NCBI RefSeq assembly: GCF_020037125.1 | Contig: NZ_JAIQDG010000030.1 | Span: 1 to 64,000, forward strand | DNA from: Myxococcus sp. RHSTA-1-4 | GTDB taxonomy: Bacteria > Myxococcota > Myxococcia > Myxococcales > Myxococcaceae | Direction: 5' to 3' | DNA: 64,000 bases | In this document: piece by piece, positions 52,622 through 61,573 of the stretch | Numbering within the stretch: position 1 is the stretch's first letter | How the letters are laid out: every line of letters starts with the position of its first letter | The notes under the pieces: model-generated | The model's database searches: none | Seen by the model: the letters and a program-made list of their open reading frames with translations, nothing else | Told to the model about the DNA's origin: nothing | Translations under genes and position numbers: made by a program

Positions 52622-54664
52622 TCAGGGCCGCCGGGCGGCCGTGCCGAGCTGGGACAGCAGCTTGCTCGCGAGCTGGTGGTTGGGGTTCAGGGCGAGCGCG
52701 TCGTCCAGCAGCGAACGGGCCGTGGACGGATCATTGAGGCGCAGGGCCACCCGGGCGCCCAGGACGTACGCGCGCAGCAGCGTGCGGTCCTCCTGCCGGA
52801 GGGTGTCCAGCTCCTTGGATACCTCCGCCAGCGAGTCGGGCGGCGAGCCGGAGTTGAGGGCGTACTCGGCCCGGGACAGCGTGCTCCACGCCCTGGACGT
52901 GCCCTCCACGTTGCGCAGCCGCTCGGCGAGCGCCAGCGCATCCGGCGCCACCGTCACACCGGCATGGATGGCGCGCGCCTTCAGCCGTGCCACCAGGGCC
53001 GGGGCGGGCTCCACTTCCGGAGCATTGGCGAGGCCGGGGACCTGCGAGTCCAGCTCCTTGCGGAGCGTGTCCGCCTCGCCCCGGAGCGGAGCCGCCTCCC
53101 TGGCGATGTCCGCCAGATCCTTGTCCAGCGAGGCGATGCGGAGGTCCCGCTCCACCGGGTCTCGCAGCTCCCGGGCATCGAGCTTCTCCCGGTTCAGCCG
53201 GTCCACCCGCGTCCGGAGCCGCTCGGCGTCGGCCTGGAGGTCGGACAGCCGCAACGACAGGGCCACCACCAGCTCGGCCTGGGCCTCGGTGTACTTGGGA
53301 TGCGCGGCGTTCAGCGCGCGCAGGCGCTGGATGGCCTGCTCTCGCGACGCGGGATCATCCCTCCGGAGCAGCGCCGCCGCGCGGTCCTTGTCCTCCACCG
53401 CCGCCACGGGCATGTCCGAGTTCCGGTCTCGCCACGCCGGGTAGGCCAGCACGGCCGTCAACACGAGCCCCGCCGCCACCGCGAGCGTGAGCAGCAGGCG
53501 CTGCCGCTTCGGCTGTCCCGAGTCGAAGCCTCCGCCCATCGACGACTCGCGGCCCGCCGCGAGCAGCTCGGGAGGCAGCTCCACCGGCGGCCGGCGCGAG
53601 GGGGTGACGATGGCTGGGACCGGCTCGACGCCACCCTGGGCCCCCGGCCCCAACGGCACCAGCGTCTCGGAACCGACGGGCGGGGGCGACTCGGGAGGGA
53701 GCTGGATGCCGGTGTCCTCTCCGGAGGAGGAGCCCGTCGCGCCAAAGAGGGCCGTGCGGCCGATTCCGGGCCCCTGCCCCGCCGGGCCTTGCGACGGCTC
53801 GGAAGGCACCGCGCCAAACGACTGCGTCCTGCCGATGGACGTGGACGGGGCCCGTGAAGTGAAGACGCCGGGCAGAAGCGGAGTGTCACCATTCGTGGGC
53901 GGAGACACCGGCGCCACGCCGAAGACACGAGTCGAACCAACGGGGGCCGCGTCACCCTGCGCGAGCACGGCGCCGAATGTCTGAGCCCTGCCAATCGGCG
54001 CGGGAGAGTCAGGGGCCGGCACGGCGCCAAATGTCTGAGCCCTGCCAATCGGCGCGGGTGCATCCTGAGCGGGCACGGCGCCGAACGTCTGCGTCGTGTT
54101 GCCCGGCGACGTCGGGCCGTGCGCCGGCACCGCCCCGAACGTCTGCGTCGTGTTGCCCGGCGACGTCGAGCCGTGCGCCGGCACCGCCCCGAACGTCTGT
54201 GTCGCGTTGCCCGGAGCCGCCGAGCCCTGAGGCGGCACCGCCCCGAACGACTGTGTCGCGTTGCCCGGAGCCGCCGAACCCGGCGGCGGCACGGCGCCAA
54301 ACGTCTGCGTCATGCTCACGGGCGGAATCGACGGAGGCGGCGGCACGGCGCCAAACGTCTGCGTCGTATTCGGCACCGGAGCGGACGCCCCCGCCGCGGG
54401 GTTGGGATGCGGCCCCGAGCCGAAAATCTGCGTGGACATCGTCCCCGGGCGTCCACCGCCGAAGATCTGCGTGGAGCTGGTGCTCGCGGTCGCCCCGCCC
54501 GTCGCGCCCGGAGTGGGACGCGCGGCGGGGGCCGGTGCCTGTCCGTAGGGAGAGGCCATGAACACATGGCCACAGCGCGTACACTGGACCGACACGCCTC
54601 CCGGAGGGAGCAGGCGACGGTCGAGGACGTACTGCATCGAGCACTGGGGGCAGGCGATCTGCAC
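52622..54664 (-). CDS. MJ0042-type zinc-ribbon protein with tandem TQTFGAVP repeats, membrane helix and TPR-like tail
   Basis: The 680-residue protein opens with a zinc ribbon (CPQC and CTRC, residues about 5-31). Residues about 45-330 are low-complexity and repeat an 18-residue unit around TQTFGAVP at least eight times, with looser STQIFG and RTQSFG copies at either side. A membrane helix (LLLTLAVAAGLVLTAVLAYP) lies near 410. The C-terminal 250 residues are helical, with TPR-like units ending in LLDDALALNPNHQLASKLL. A zinc ribbon of this type at the N-terminus of membrane proteins is common in myxobacteria. The repeated Thr-rich motif could be a docking or phosphorylation array; that is speculation. 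The start is a GTG with GGAG immediately upstream. Confidence 0.85.
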   Translation of the reverse strand: MQIACPQCSMQYVLDRRLLPPGGVSVQCTRCGHVFMASPYGQAPAPAARPTPGATGGATASTSSTQIFGGGRPGTMSTQIFGSGPHPNPAAGASAPVPNTTQTFGAVPPPPSIPPVSMTQTFGAVPPPGSAAPGNATQSFGAVPPQGSAAPGNATQTFGAVPAHGSTSPGNTTQTFGAVPAHGPTSPGNTTQTFGAVPAQDAPAPIGRAQTFGAVPAPDSPAPIGRAQTFGAVLAQGDAAPVGSTRVFGVAPVSPPTNGDTPLLPGVFTSRAPSTSIGRTQSFGAVPSEPSQGPAGQGPGIGRTALFGATGSSSGEDTGIQLPPESPPPVGSETLVPLGPGAQGGVEPVPAIVTPSRRPPVELPPELLAAGRESSMGGGFDSGQPKRQRLLLTLAVAAGLVLTAVLAYPAWRDRNSDMPVAAVEDKDRAAALLRRDDPASREQAIQRLRALNAAHPKYTEAQAELVVALSLRLSDLQADAERLRTRVDRLNREKLDARELRDPVERDLRIASLDKDLADIAREAAPLRGEADTLRKELDSQVPGLANAPEVEPAPALVARLKARAIHAGVTVAPDALALAERLRNVEGTSRAWSTLSRAEYALNSGSPPDSLAEVSKELDTLRQEDRTLLRAYVLGARVALRLNDPSTARSLLDDALALNPNHQLASKLLSQLGTAARRP
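53930..54360 (-). repeat. 54-bp coding tandem repeat (18 residues per unit)
   Basis: At least eight units of 54 nt encode variants of TTQTFGAVPAHGPTSPGN. Two adjacent units around 54070-54190 differ at one base in the stretch compared, a sign of recent expansion or gene conversion. Copy number probably varies between strains. Confidence 0.85.
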
Positions 54665-54673
54665 GCTCCGTGC

Positions 54674-55090
54674 TTACCACACGGGCCCGGCGTCCGGAGA
54701 TGCTCCCAGTAGTGTGGCTGCCCGGAGGGTCTGCAACTTGGCAGCACCCACTCCGGGGACAGCGTCCACGTCGTCCCAGCTCTTGAAGCCGCCCGAGTCC
54801 TCCCGGGCCTCGACGATGCGCCGGGCCAGGGCGGGCCCCACGCCCGGCAGGAGGGCGAGTTCCTCCGGGGTGGCGGTATTCAGGTCCAGCCGGCGGCCCA
54901 GGGCCAGGGCCTGCGCGCCCGAGGGTGGCAGTCCCTCGCCACAGGTGGCCACCCCGTCCGGGCGGATGCGCACCGCCTCGGGCGCGCAGTCCAGCGCCGG
55001 GGCGGAGTCGGGCCAACGAAGGCGGGCAACCGCGCCCACCCCCATCAACCCCAGCACGGCGGCTGCGAGCGCGGCGGTGCGGCCCGCCAC
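54674..55090 (-). CDS. ComEA-like helix-hairpin-helix DNA-binding protein
   Basis: The 138-residue protein has a hydrophobic N-terminal segment (AALAAAVLGLMGVGAVA) acting as a signal or anchor. The C-terminal helix-hairpin-helix pair starts LDLNTATPEELALLPGVGPA and ends DVDAVPGVGAAKLQTLRAAT. This is the ComEA layout, a periplasmic DNA receptor for natural transformation. Other exported HhH proteins share it, so competence is not certain. The GTG start is 4 nt after the lysC stop, so the gene is probably translated with lysC. Confidence 0.85.
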   Translation of the reverse strand: MAGRTAALAAAVLGLMGVGAVARLRWPDSAPALDCAPEAVRIRPDGVATCGEGLPPSGAQALALGRRLDLNTATPEELALLPGVGPALARRIVEAREDSGGFKSWDDVDAVPGVGAAKLQTLRAATLLGASPDAGPVW

Positions 55091-55094
55091 GGAC

Positions 55095-56372
55095 TCAGAC
55101 CTTCTCGCCCTTGAGGGCGGCCGTTTCCGAGACGGCGGAGACTCCCTCGGGAGGCATCGGCTGATCCAGCCCGAACGCGGTGTGCAGCGCGCGCACGGCC
55201 AGCTCGGTGTACTTGGCGTGGATCACGCACGACACCTTGATCTCCGACGTGGAGATCATCTGGATGTTGATGCCCTCCGCGGACAGCGCCTGGAACATGC
55301 GCGCCGCCACGCCGGAGTGGTTGCGCATGCCCACGCCGACGATGGACACCTTGGCGATGTTGTCGTCCGTCTCGAGGCCGGTGGCGCCGATGTCCTTCAC
55401 GGCCGCCTTCACCACGTCCTGGGCCTTCAGGAAGTCCGCCTTGCCCACCGTGAAGGTGAGGTCCGTGCGGCCGTCCCTGGACGGGTTCTGGACGATGAGG
55501 TCCACCACGATGGCCTTCTCATCGAGTGGACCGAAGATCTTCGCCGCGACGCCCGGCACGTCCGGCACGCCGCATACGGTGATCTTCGCCTCGTTGCGGT
55601 CGTAGGCGACTCCGCGGACCAGCACGTCCTCCATGGACTTGTCCTCCTCACACACGAGAGTGCCGGGGTCATCGGTGAAGGACGACTTCACCCAGAGCGG
55701 CACCTTGTACTTCATGGCGAACTCGACGGAGCGGATCTGCAGCACCTTGGCCCCCACGCTGGCCAGCTCCAGCATCTCCTCGTAGGTGATGCGGTCCAGC
55801 TTGCGCGCGGCGGGGACCATGTTGGGGTCGGTGGTGTAGACGCCGTCCACGTCCGTGTAGATCTCACAGGCATCCGCCTGGAGCGCCGCGGCCACCGCCA
55901 CCGCGGTGGTATCCGAGCCGCCGCGTCCGAGCGTGGTGACGTTGCCCTCCTCGTCCACGCCCTGGAAGCCGGCCACCACGACGATGTGGCCCTTGGCCAG
56001 GGCGGCGCGGATGGGAGCCGCGTCGATGCTCTTGATGCGGGCCTTCGAGAAGGTGCTGTCCGTGACGATGCGGACCTGGTGGCCGAGGAAGCTGGTGGCT
56101 TTGCCCTGCTGGGCCTGGATGGCCAGGGCGACGAGGCCGATGGACACCTGCTCACCGGTGGCGACCACCACGTCCTGCTCGCGCTCGTCGGGCCGGTCGG
56201 TGATCTGCGCCACGAGTTTCAACAGGCGGTTCGTCTCACCGGACATGGCGGAGACGACGACCACCACGTCATGGCCCGCCTCCTGGGCCGCCAGGCAGCG
56301 GAGGGCCACGTTCTTGATGCGGTTGATGTCGCCTACGGAGGTACCGCCATACTTCTGGACGATCAGTGCCAC
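55095..56372 (-). CDS. lysC: aspartate kinase
   Basis: The 425-residue enzyme phosphorylates aspartate, the first step to lysine, threonine, methionine and diaminopimelate. The kinase domain has KYGGTSVGD at residues 7-15, VVVVSAMSGETNRLL, GFQGVDEEGNVTTLGRGGSD and TDVDGVYTTDPN. Two ACT regulatory domains follow (about 265-400), with SIVGVGMRNHSGVAARMF and the ligand loop INIQMISTSEIKVSCVI, so feedback inhibition by lysine and/or threonine is expected. It is the first gene of an operon with the ComEA-like and zinc-ribbon genes. It has no homoserine dehydrogenase fusion. Confidence 0.96.
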   Translation of the reverse strand: MALIVQKYGGTSVGDINRIKNVALRCLAAQEAGHDVVVVVSAMSGETNRLLKLVAQITDRPDEREQDVVVATGEQVSIGLVALAIQAQQGKATSFLGHQVRIVTDSTFSKARIKSIDAAPIRAALAKGHIVVVAGFQGVDEEGNVTTLGRGGSDTTAVAVAAALQADACEIYTDVDGVYTTDPNMVPAARKLDRITYEEMLELASVGAKVLQIRSVEFAMKYKVPLWVKSSFTDDPGTLVCEEDKSMEDVLVRGVAYDRNEAKITVCGVPDVPGVAAKIFGPLDEKAIVVDLIVQNPSRDGRTDLTFTVGKADFLKAQDVVKAAVKDIGATGLETDDNIAKVSIVGVGMRNHSGVAARMFQALSAEGINIQMISTSEIKVSCVIHAKYTELAVRALHTAFGLDQPMPPEGVSAVSETAALKGEKV

Positions 56373-56482
56373 GGCGCCTTCGACCTCCTGCGTCAGTCGG
56401 TCGGAGCTATACGAGTAGCGCTCCCGGGTGTAAAGCGCCCGCTGCCCGAACTGTGGCGTTTACGCACCCCTTTGGAGTTCCA

Positions 56483-58009
<1,527 letters not shown>

Positions 58010-58013
58010 GGAC

Positions 58014-58038
58014 ACGGGTTCAAGTCCCGTACTCCTTG
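58014..58038 (+). other. isolated tRNA T-arm, possible 3' tRNA remnant or attachment site
   Basis: ACGGG TTCAAGT CCCGT at 58014-58030 is a canonical T-arm, with a 5-bp stem and a loop fitting TTCRANY. It is followed by ACTCCTTG, where an acceptor strand and discriminator would lie. The rest of a tRNA is missing because hutH ends 4 nt upstream. Lower-GC genes start just downstream. This is the pattern left when an element integrates into a tRNA 3' end elsewhere, but chance cannot be excluded. Confidence 0.45.
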
Positions 58039-58048
58039 CTGACAAGAG

Positions 58049-58089
58049 GGGCCTGGAATCCAGAGGGAAACCTCGCGGGTTCCGGGCCC
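58049..58089 (+). terminator. terminator-like hairpin downstream of hutH
   Basis: A 10-bp stem GGGCCTGGAA/TTCCGGGCCC (one G-T pair) encloses a small inner hairpin GAGG-GAAA-CCTC with a GNRA-type loop. It is followed by TTCGCCTTTCC, a weak T-tract. It probably ends the hutH transcript. Confidence 0.55.
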
Positions 58090-58158
58090 TTCGCCTTTCC
58101 CCCGTGGATGCGCGAAGCAGCAGCGGCGCACAGTGTCAACGAAGCGGGGAGGGCCGTG

Positions 58159-58659
58159 CTATCGGAACTCGTTCACGATGTAGACCCCCGCCCGGGGAGA
58201 ATCGAGGATGGCCGTCCCGGGCTTGGACTCGGGCCGCTTCCGGAGCTGCCCAAGGCCCAGCCGAGCCACCGCGCAGATGGGCACCTGATCGCCACCCTTC
58301 AACGGATGGGCGGCATAGTACCGAATGACGACTTGAGGCCCGCCCGTCCAGACCTGACCATAGAGGCGAGCTGGCGCTTCAAGTAGCCCGAGATTCTCGT
58401 CCAGCACGCTCTCAATCGGTCCGTCGTAGAGGGTGATAGGACGCGCACGGGTCTGGTTCGCGTCGAGCTGAACCCACGCGGATTCCCCAACGAACAGCCG
58501 GAGGTAGTTCATGGCCTCCCGTGCCTTCTCGGGACACTTCTCTGGTCCCGGAGTGCCATCAGGACGCAAGGCCACTCCTCCCGTTGCGGTTCCAGGGCAA
58601 CCAGAGGACATCACGAGTAGGACGGCGCAGCCCAAGAGCGCGAATTTGTTGAAGGCCAT
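58159..58659 (-). CDS. putative lipoprotein paired with the DUF2381 gene
   Basis: The 166-residue product has a lipoprotein signal (FALLGCAVLLVMSSGC) and a mature part with GESAWVQLDANQTRARPITL, APARLYGQVWTGGPQVVIRY and VPICAVARLGLGQLRK. I recognise no named domain. It starts 11 nt after the DUF2381 stop with GGGAGG just before the ATG, so the two form an operon. Base composition is lower in GC than the genes to the left. Confidence 0.82.
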   Translation of the reverse strand: MAFNKFALLGCAVLLVMSSGCPGTATGGVALRPDGTPGPEKCPEKAREAMNYLRLFVGESAWVQLDANQTRARPITLYDGPIESVLDENLGLLEAPARLYGQVWTGGPQVVIRYYAAHPLKGGDQVPICAVARLGLGQLRKRPESKPGTAILDSPRAGVYIVNEFR

Positions 58660-58670
58660 GCCTCCCGCTC

Positions 58671-59612
58671 TTACCGCGCAATGAGGGTCGGATCTAGCTG
58701 AACGAACGCTTGCCGCAGCCCATCGTGTCGGTAGACCTCCAGCCGCAGGCTCGTCAGCGCGCCGTCGTCAATGAAGGCGCTCCCGTCCGCGACGATGGCC
58801 AGCACTCCGGACCCGCCGGGCGTGATCTCGCGGACTGTGGCGCGCACCGCGACCGTGCGCTCACGACCGCCGTCCGTGGTCACAAGTCGAATCCGCTGCA
58901 CACTCCAAGGTTGCTCCTGGTCAAGGTTCTTGACCTTGAAGACGACTGCCGCCTTACCCTTCCCCTTGAGCACGGTCGCATCAATTTCGGCATCGGTGTC
59001 CTTGCCGGAAAAACGATCCGCGACCATGAACGGCGTCTGCGCGACCGCGCCCGACGCGAGCAGTGCGGCAAGGGCGTGATCCTCCGAAGTCTCTTCCTTG
59101 CGGTAACGCTGGTTCTCTTCGACAAGTGCCTCTTTCTCTTTGAGCGCGTTCATCAAGGCCGCGTGCATGGCCGCGTAGCTCTCCCGGTCCTTGAACACGT
59201 CGACCTGTTGGTCGGTAGTCGGCGGCCACCCTCCGTCTTTCTTCCGCCAAGAGGGCCTTACAAGGAACGGAACTTCAGTCCCATCCGCCAGCGTCACGAC
59301 CAGGGGAATCCCTTCGTCCCTGTTGAGGTCACGGATGGGCTCAAGGAGCACCTTGTTGCGGACCACCGCCAGCGGTTCGAGCCGCCCCTCCCAACCGATC
59401 ATCTTCGTCTTGCTCGCGTCTACAAGCTGCTCGAATCGCAGCGTCGTGACGACCTGCCCCTTCACGTAGATGGAGTGGGTGCAGTCTGTCGGATGCTCGG
59501 AGAGCATGATGGGGCGCACAGAGGGCTTGTCACGCTCGTCGCGGGCCTGTGCGGCTGACGAGGCCACAAGGAAAGCAATCAGACCATACCCGAAAAGTGG
59601 GAGAGTACGCAT
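58671..59612 (-). CDS. DUF2381 family protein (Myxococcus paralogous family TIGR02268)
   Basis: The 313-residue exported protein has a signal peptide (FGYGLIAFLVASSAAQA). The family features are an N-terminal PTDCTHSIYVKGQVVTTLRF, a central coiled region (ALMNALKEKEALVEENQRY) and a C-terminal beta-rich domain (KGKAAVVFKVKNLDQEQPW, ITPGGSGVLAIVADG). As known, members are confined to myxobacteria, often occur beside a Ser/Thr kinase gene and have no known function. No kinase gene is adjacent here. One 60-base line (59101-59160) has 32 G/C, well below the window's usual level. Confidence 0.9.
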   Translation of the reverse strand: MRTLPLFGYGLIAFLVASSAAQARDERDKPSVRPIMLSEHPTDCTHSIYVKGQVVTTLRFEQLVDASKTKMIGWEGRLEPLAVVRNKVLLEPIRDLNRDEGIPLVVTLADGTEVPFLVRPSWRKKDGGWPPTTDQQVDVFKDRESYAAMHAALMNALKEKEALVEENQRYRKEETSEDHALAALLASGAVAQTPFMVADRFSGKDTDAEIDATVLKGKGKAAVVFKVKNLDQEQPWSVQRIRLVTTDGGRERTVAVRATVREITPGGSGVLAIVADGSAFIDDGALTSLRLEVYRHDGLRQAFVQLDPTLIAR

Positions 59613-59724
59613 ATCCTGTCCAACCTACCAAGGTGGGCCCGAGCGCAGCAACCCTCGCGCACCTCGCATGCAGGGCGCCGCTCATCGCCCTGTTCGGGCG
59701 GCCCAAGAATGTCACCACCGACCA

Positions 59725-59746
59725 GAACGGGGACCACTGCCCGTTC
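59725..59746. repeat. short inverted repeat in intergenic DNA
   Basis: GAACGGG (59725-59731) and CCCGTTC (59740-59746) form a 7-bp perfect stem with an 8-nt loop. It lies in a gene-free 274-nt gap. It could be a leftover of a mobile element end or a weak terminator. Confidence 0.35.
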
Positions 59747-59827
59747 TCACCCGGTCCCGAAGATGCTCGGCCAACGCGAACAGCTCATCGCCAGCCGCGA
59801 GCAGAAGGTGTGCCGGAGGTAACACGA

Positions 59828-59857
59828 AGGCCCCGGTCGCTCGCGCGGCCGGGGCCT
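59828..59857 (-). terminator. terminator-like hairpin after the GYWKN-motif gene
   Basis: A perfect 9-bp stem AGGCCCCGG/CCGGGGCCT with a 12-nt loop lies about 30 nt past the stop codon of the minus-strand gene ending at 59887, followed by TTCGTGTT on that strand. Confidence 0.6.
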
Positions 59858-59886
59858 CGGGGTGCTTCAGGGCCGCGGCCCCTGCG

Positions 59887-60807
59887 CTACTTGCAGAGGT
59901 GGCCGTTGTTGTACTCGTCCAGGCTCTCCGCGAGCATGTCCGCGGCGTCCGCGTTGATGACGGACTTGTACGAGCCCGTGCCCGTGAAGCCGATGCCGTC
60001 CAGCAGCGACTGGCCGCTGTTGGCCGCGGCCACGGCCTCGTCGCAGCGCACCGCGCCGGCCTGGAAGTTCAGGCGCGCGCCGAGCAATTGCGCGGCGAGG
60101 CGGTAGGCGGCGTCCGTGGCGCGCTTCATGCCGTTGAGGTCGGACTTGCTGAGGATGTCCACCGCGTCCTGGCAGTTGTTGACGAGCAGGTCACCGATGG
60201 GGATGCCGCCGGCGGCCGCGAGGGCCTGGTCGAGCAGCGCGTCCTGCTTGCCGCCGGTGCACGAGGACCAGTTCTTCCAGTAGCCGATGGTGTGCGCGGG
60301 GGCGGTGGGGGGCGGCGGGGGCGGGGGCGGCGGCTCGGTGTACTCGGTGTTGTTGACCTCGACCAGGTGCACCCAGGGGTATTGCACCACCACGTCCTTG
60401 CAGACGGTGCGCGTGCTGGGGTTGGGGTTGCCGACGCTGTTGGGGATGAAGCCGCCCTCGAGGCTGAGCGAGGAACGCCAGCCCGCGGGGATGTTCACCT
60501 CGCAGACCTGGTAGGTGTCGAAGGGCAGGGCCGGAATGTGGATGAGGCCCATGTTGTTCGAGTCGGCGATGAGGCCGCCGACGATGACGGTGCCCTCGCC
60601 ACCCGGGTAGTCCGCCGTGGCGCCCTTGCGGATCTCGAACGTGAAGGCGAGGTCGCCGAGGAACTTGAAGTCCTGGCCGTTGACCTTCTTGAAGATCTTG
60701 ATGTCGCCCGTCTGGATGGGCGTGGTGTCGTCGGTGGCGTTCGCGTCCAGCGCAACCAGCCCCAGCGCCGCGGCCATCGCGGCGATCAGCTTCCCGTTGC
60801 CTTGCAT
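59887..60807 (-). CDS. secreted protein with prealbumin-like domain, polyproline linker and GYWKN motif
   Basis: The 306-residue product has a signal peptide (LIAAMAAALGLVALDANA). An N-terminal beta domain (about 30-150: IKIFKKVNGQDFKFLGDLAF, FDTYQVCEVNIPAGW) resembles the prealbumin-like/SpaA-type modules of surface proteins. A nine-proline linker follows, then a C-terminal domain opening with HTIGYWKNWSSC and rich in Ala and Cys (CQDAVDILSK, AVRCDEAVAAAN). GYWKN-type motifs recur in secreted proteins of many bacteria, without known function. The ATG at 60807 has GAGGGGACGA upstream. Confidence 0.82.
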   Translation of the reverse strand: MQGNGKLIAAMAAALGLVALDANATDDTTPIQTGDIKIFKKVNGQDFKFLGDLAFTFEIRKGATADYPGGEGTVIVGGLIADSNNMGLIHIPALPFDTYQVCEVNIPAGWRSSLSLEGGFIPNSVGNPNPSTRTVCKDVVVQYPWVHLVEVNNTEYTEPPPPPPPPPTAPAHTIGYWKNWSSCTGGKQDALLDQALAAAGGIPIGDLLVNNCQDAVDILSKSDLNGMKRATDAAYRLAAQLLGARLNFQAGAVRCDEAVAAANSGQSLLDGIGFTGTGSYKSVINADAADMLAESLDEYNNGHLCK

Positions 60808-60918
60808 GTTCGTCGTCCCCTCATGTGTGCGCCCACGTCCGAGTGGGCGGCAGGCGGGTCTGGAGCGCTGCTGAAGTCGGCGCCCCGACATCTGCCCACG
60901 GCCGTTTCTTTGCCACAC

Positions 60919-60948
60919 AGGTACGCGCAGTTGCAATAACAGCGTCAA
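60919..60948 (-). promoter_or_regulatory. possible sigma-70-like promoter of the GYWKN-motif gene
   Basis: On the minus strand TTGACG (60948-60943) is a close match to a -35 box. GTACCT lies 18 nt further on, a poor -10 box. It would give a leader of about 105 nt before the ATG at 60807. Confidence 0.3.
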
Positions 60949-61175
60949 ATTTCACTGAACATGCACTTTGTGCGACGGAGGGGGCGGAGTTCCGCGGAGT
61001 TGGCAGGCATAAGGCAATGCGTGGAACATACCCACCCGCCTGTGGGGAGGGGCGCCACTCGGGGACGCGGCCCCGTGGACTCTGCCACCACAGTTCCGGC
61101 CCCCGCGATGAGGACGTACCTCGGTGCTGCGCCAGAGGTGGGCTCGGAGGGGACGGACATGATGCCTCCTGGGAT

Positions 61176-61219
61176 GACCCGCGGCTCGCGAGGGCACCTG
61201 CCTCCGTGAGCCGCGGGTC
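61176..61219 (-). terminator. long hairpin behind the decayed minus-strand gene
   Basis: A perfect 12-bp inverted repeat GACCCGCGGCTC/GAGCCGCGGGTC lies 8 nt past the stop codon at 61227-61229. There is no T-tract. Its position suggests the gene once formed a complete transcription unit. Confidence 0.5.
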
Positions 61220-61226
61220 CGAGCCC

Positions 61227-61573
61227 TCATTCCTGGCTCACCAGCCGTTGCGCCGCGCGCACGAAGTTGAGGAGCGGATTGACGCGATAGACGAAGTAGT
61301 AGTGGAACCGGCTCCACGGGAGCGTGCTGTTCAGCATGTACGCCTGCGCCTCCCGATACACGGGGCCGTGGGTGGCGAAGGGCATCACCTCGTCCGTGTC
61401 GAAGATGAAGACGTTCTTGTCGTCGTCCGCGAAGCTCAGCGCGCCGTCGCCCACGATGGCCTCGAACACCGGGAAGCCGAACACCGCGTTCCCCCTTCGA
61501 TGCCGCGCTTCACCGCGCCCAGCACGTCGTACTGCTGGAAGCGCGGGTCCTGCCGCACCTTCAGGGTCCGCAC
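61227..61573 (-). pseudogene. 5'-truncated, frameshifted gene of unknown family
   Basis: The C-terminal 85 residues read cleanly from 61484 to the stop at 61227 (FGFPVFEAIVGDGALSFADD to FVRAAQRLVSQE) and look like real coding sequence. The reading continues upstream only if one base is added in the five-C run at 61491-61495. It then gives VRTLKVRQDPRFQQYDVLGA (61573 onwards), followed by VKRGIEGG up to the shift. At 61573 the sequence stops and the divergent gene begins, so the 5' end is lost. I do not recognise the family. A single-base sequencing error could explain the shift but not the missing start. Confidence 0.65.

Larger units (their letters stand above)
60808..61226. other. 419-nt intergenic region
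   Basis: No gene is supported. Its left part carries the likely promoter of the minus-strand gene at 60807, in an A/T-richer patch at 60929-60975. Its right end carries a long hairpin behind the decayed gene at 61227. The small open frames between show no coding character. Confidence 0.5.

Noticed and set aside
53930..54360. A CRISPR array
   Set aside because: The repeats are in frame inside a protein gene, all parts of the 54-nt unit are conserved, and there are no unique spacers or cas genes.
59530..59718. 62-codon minus-strand frame overlapping the start of the DUF2381 gene
   Set aside because: It overlaps the signal-peptide region of a well-supported gene on the same strand and has no coding features.
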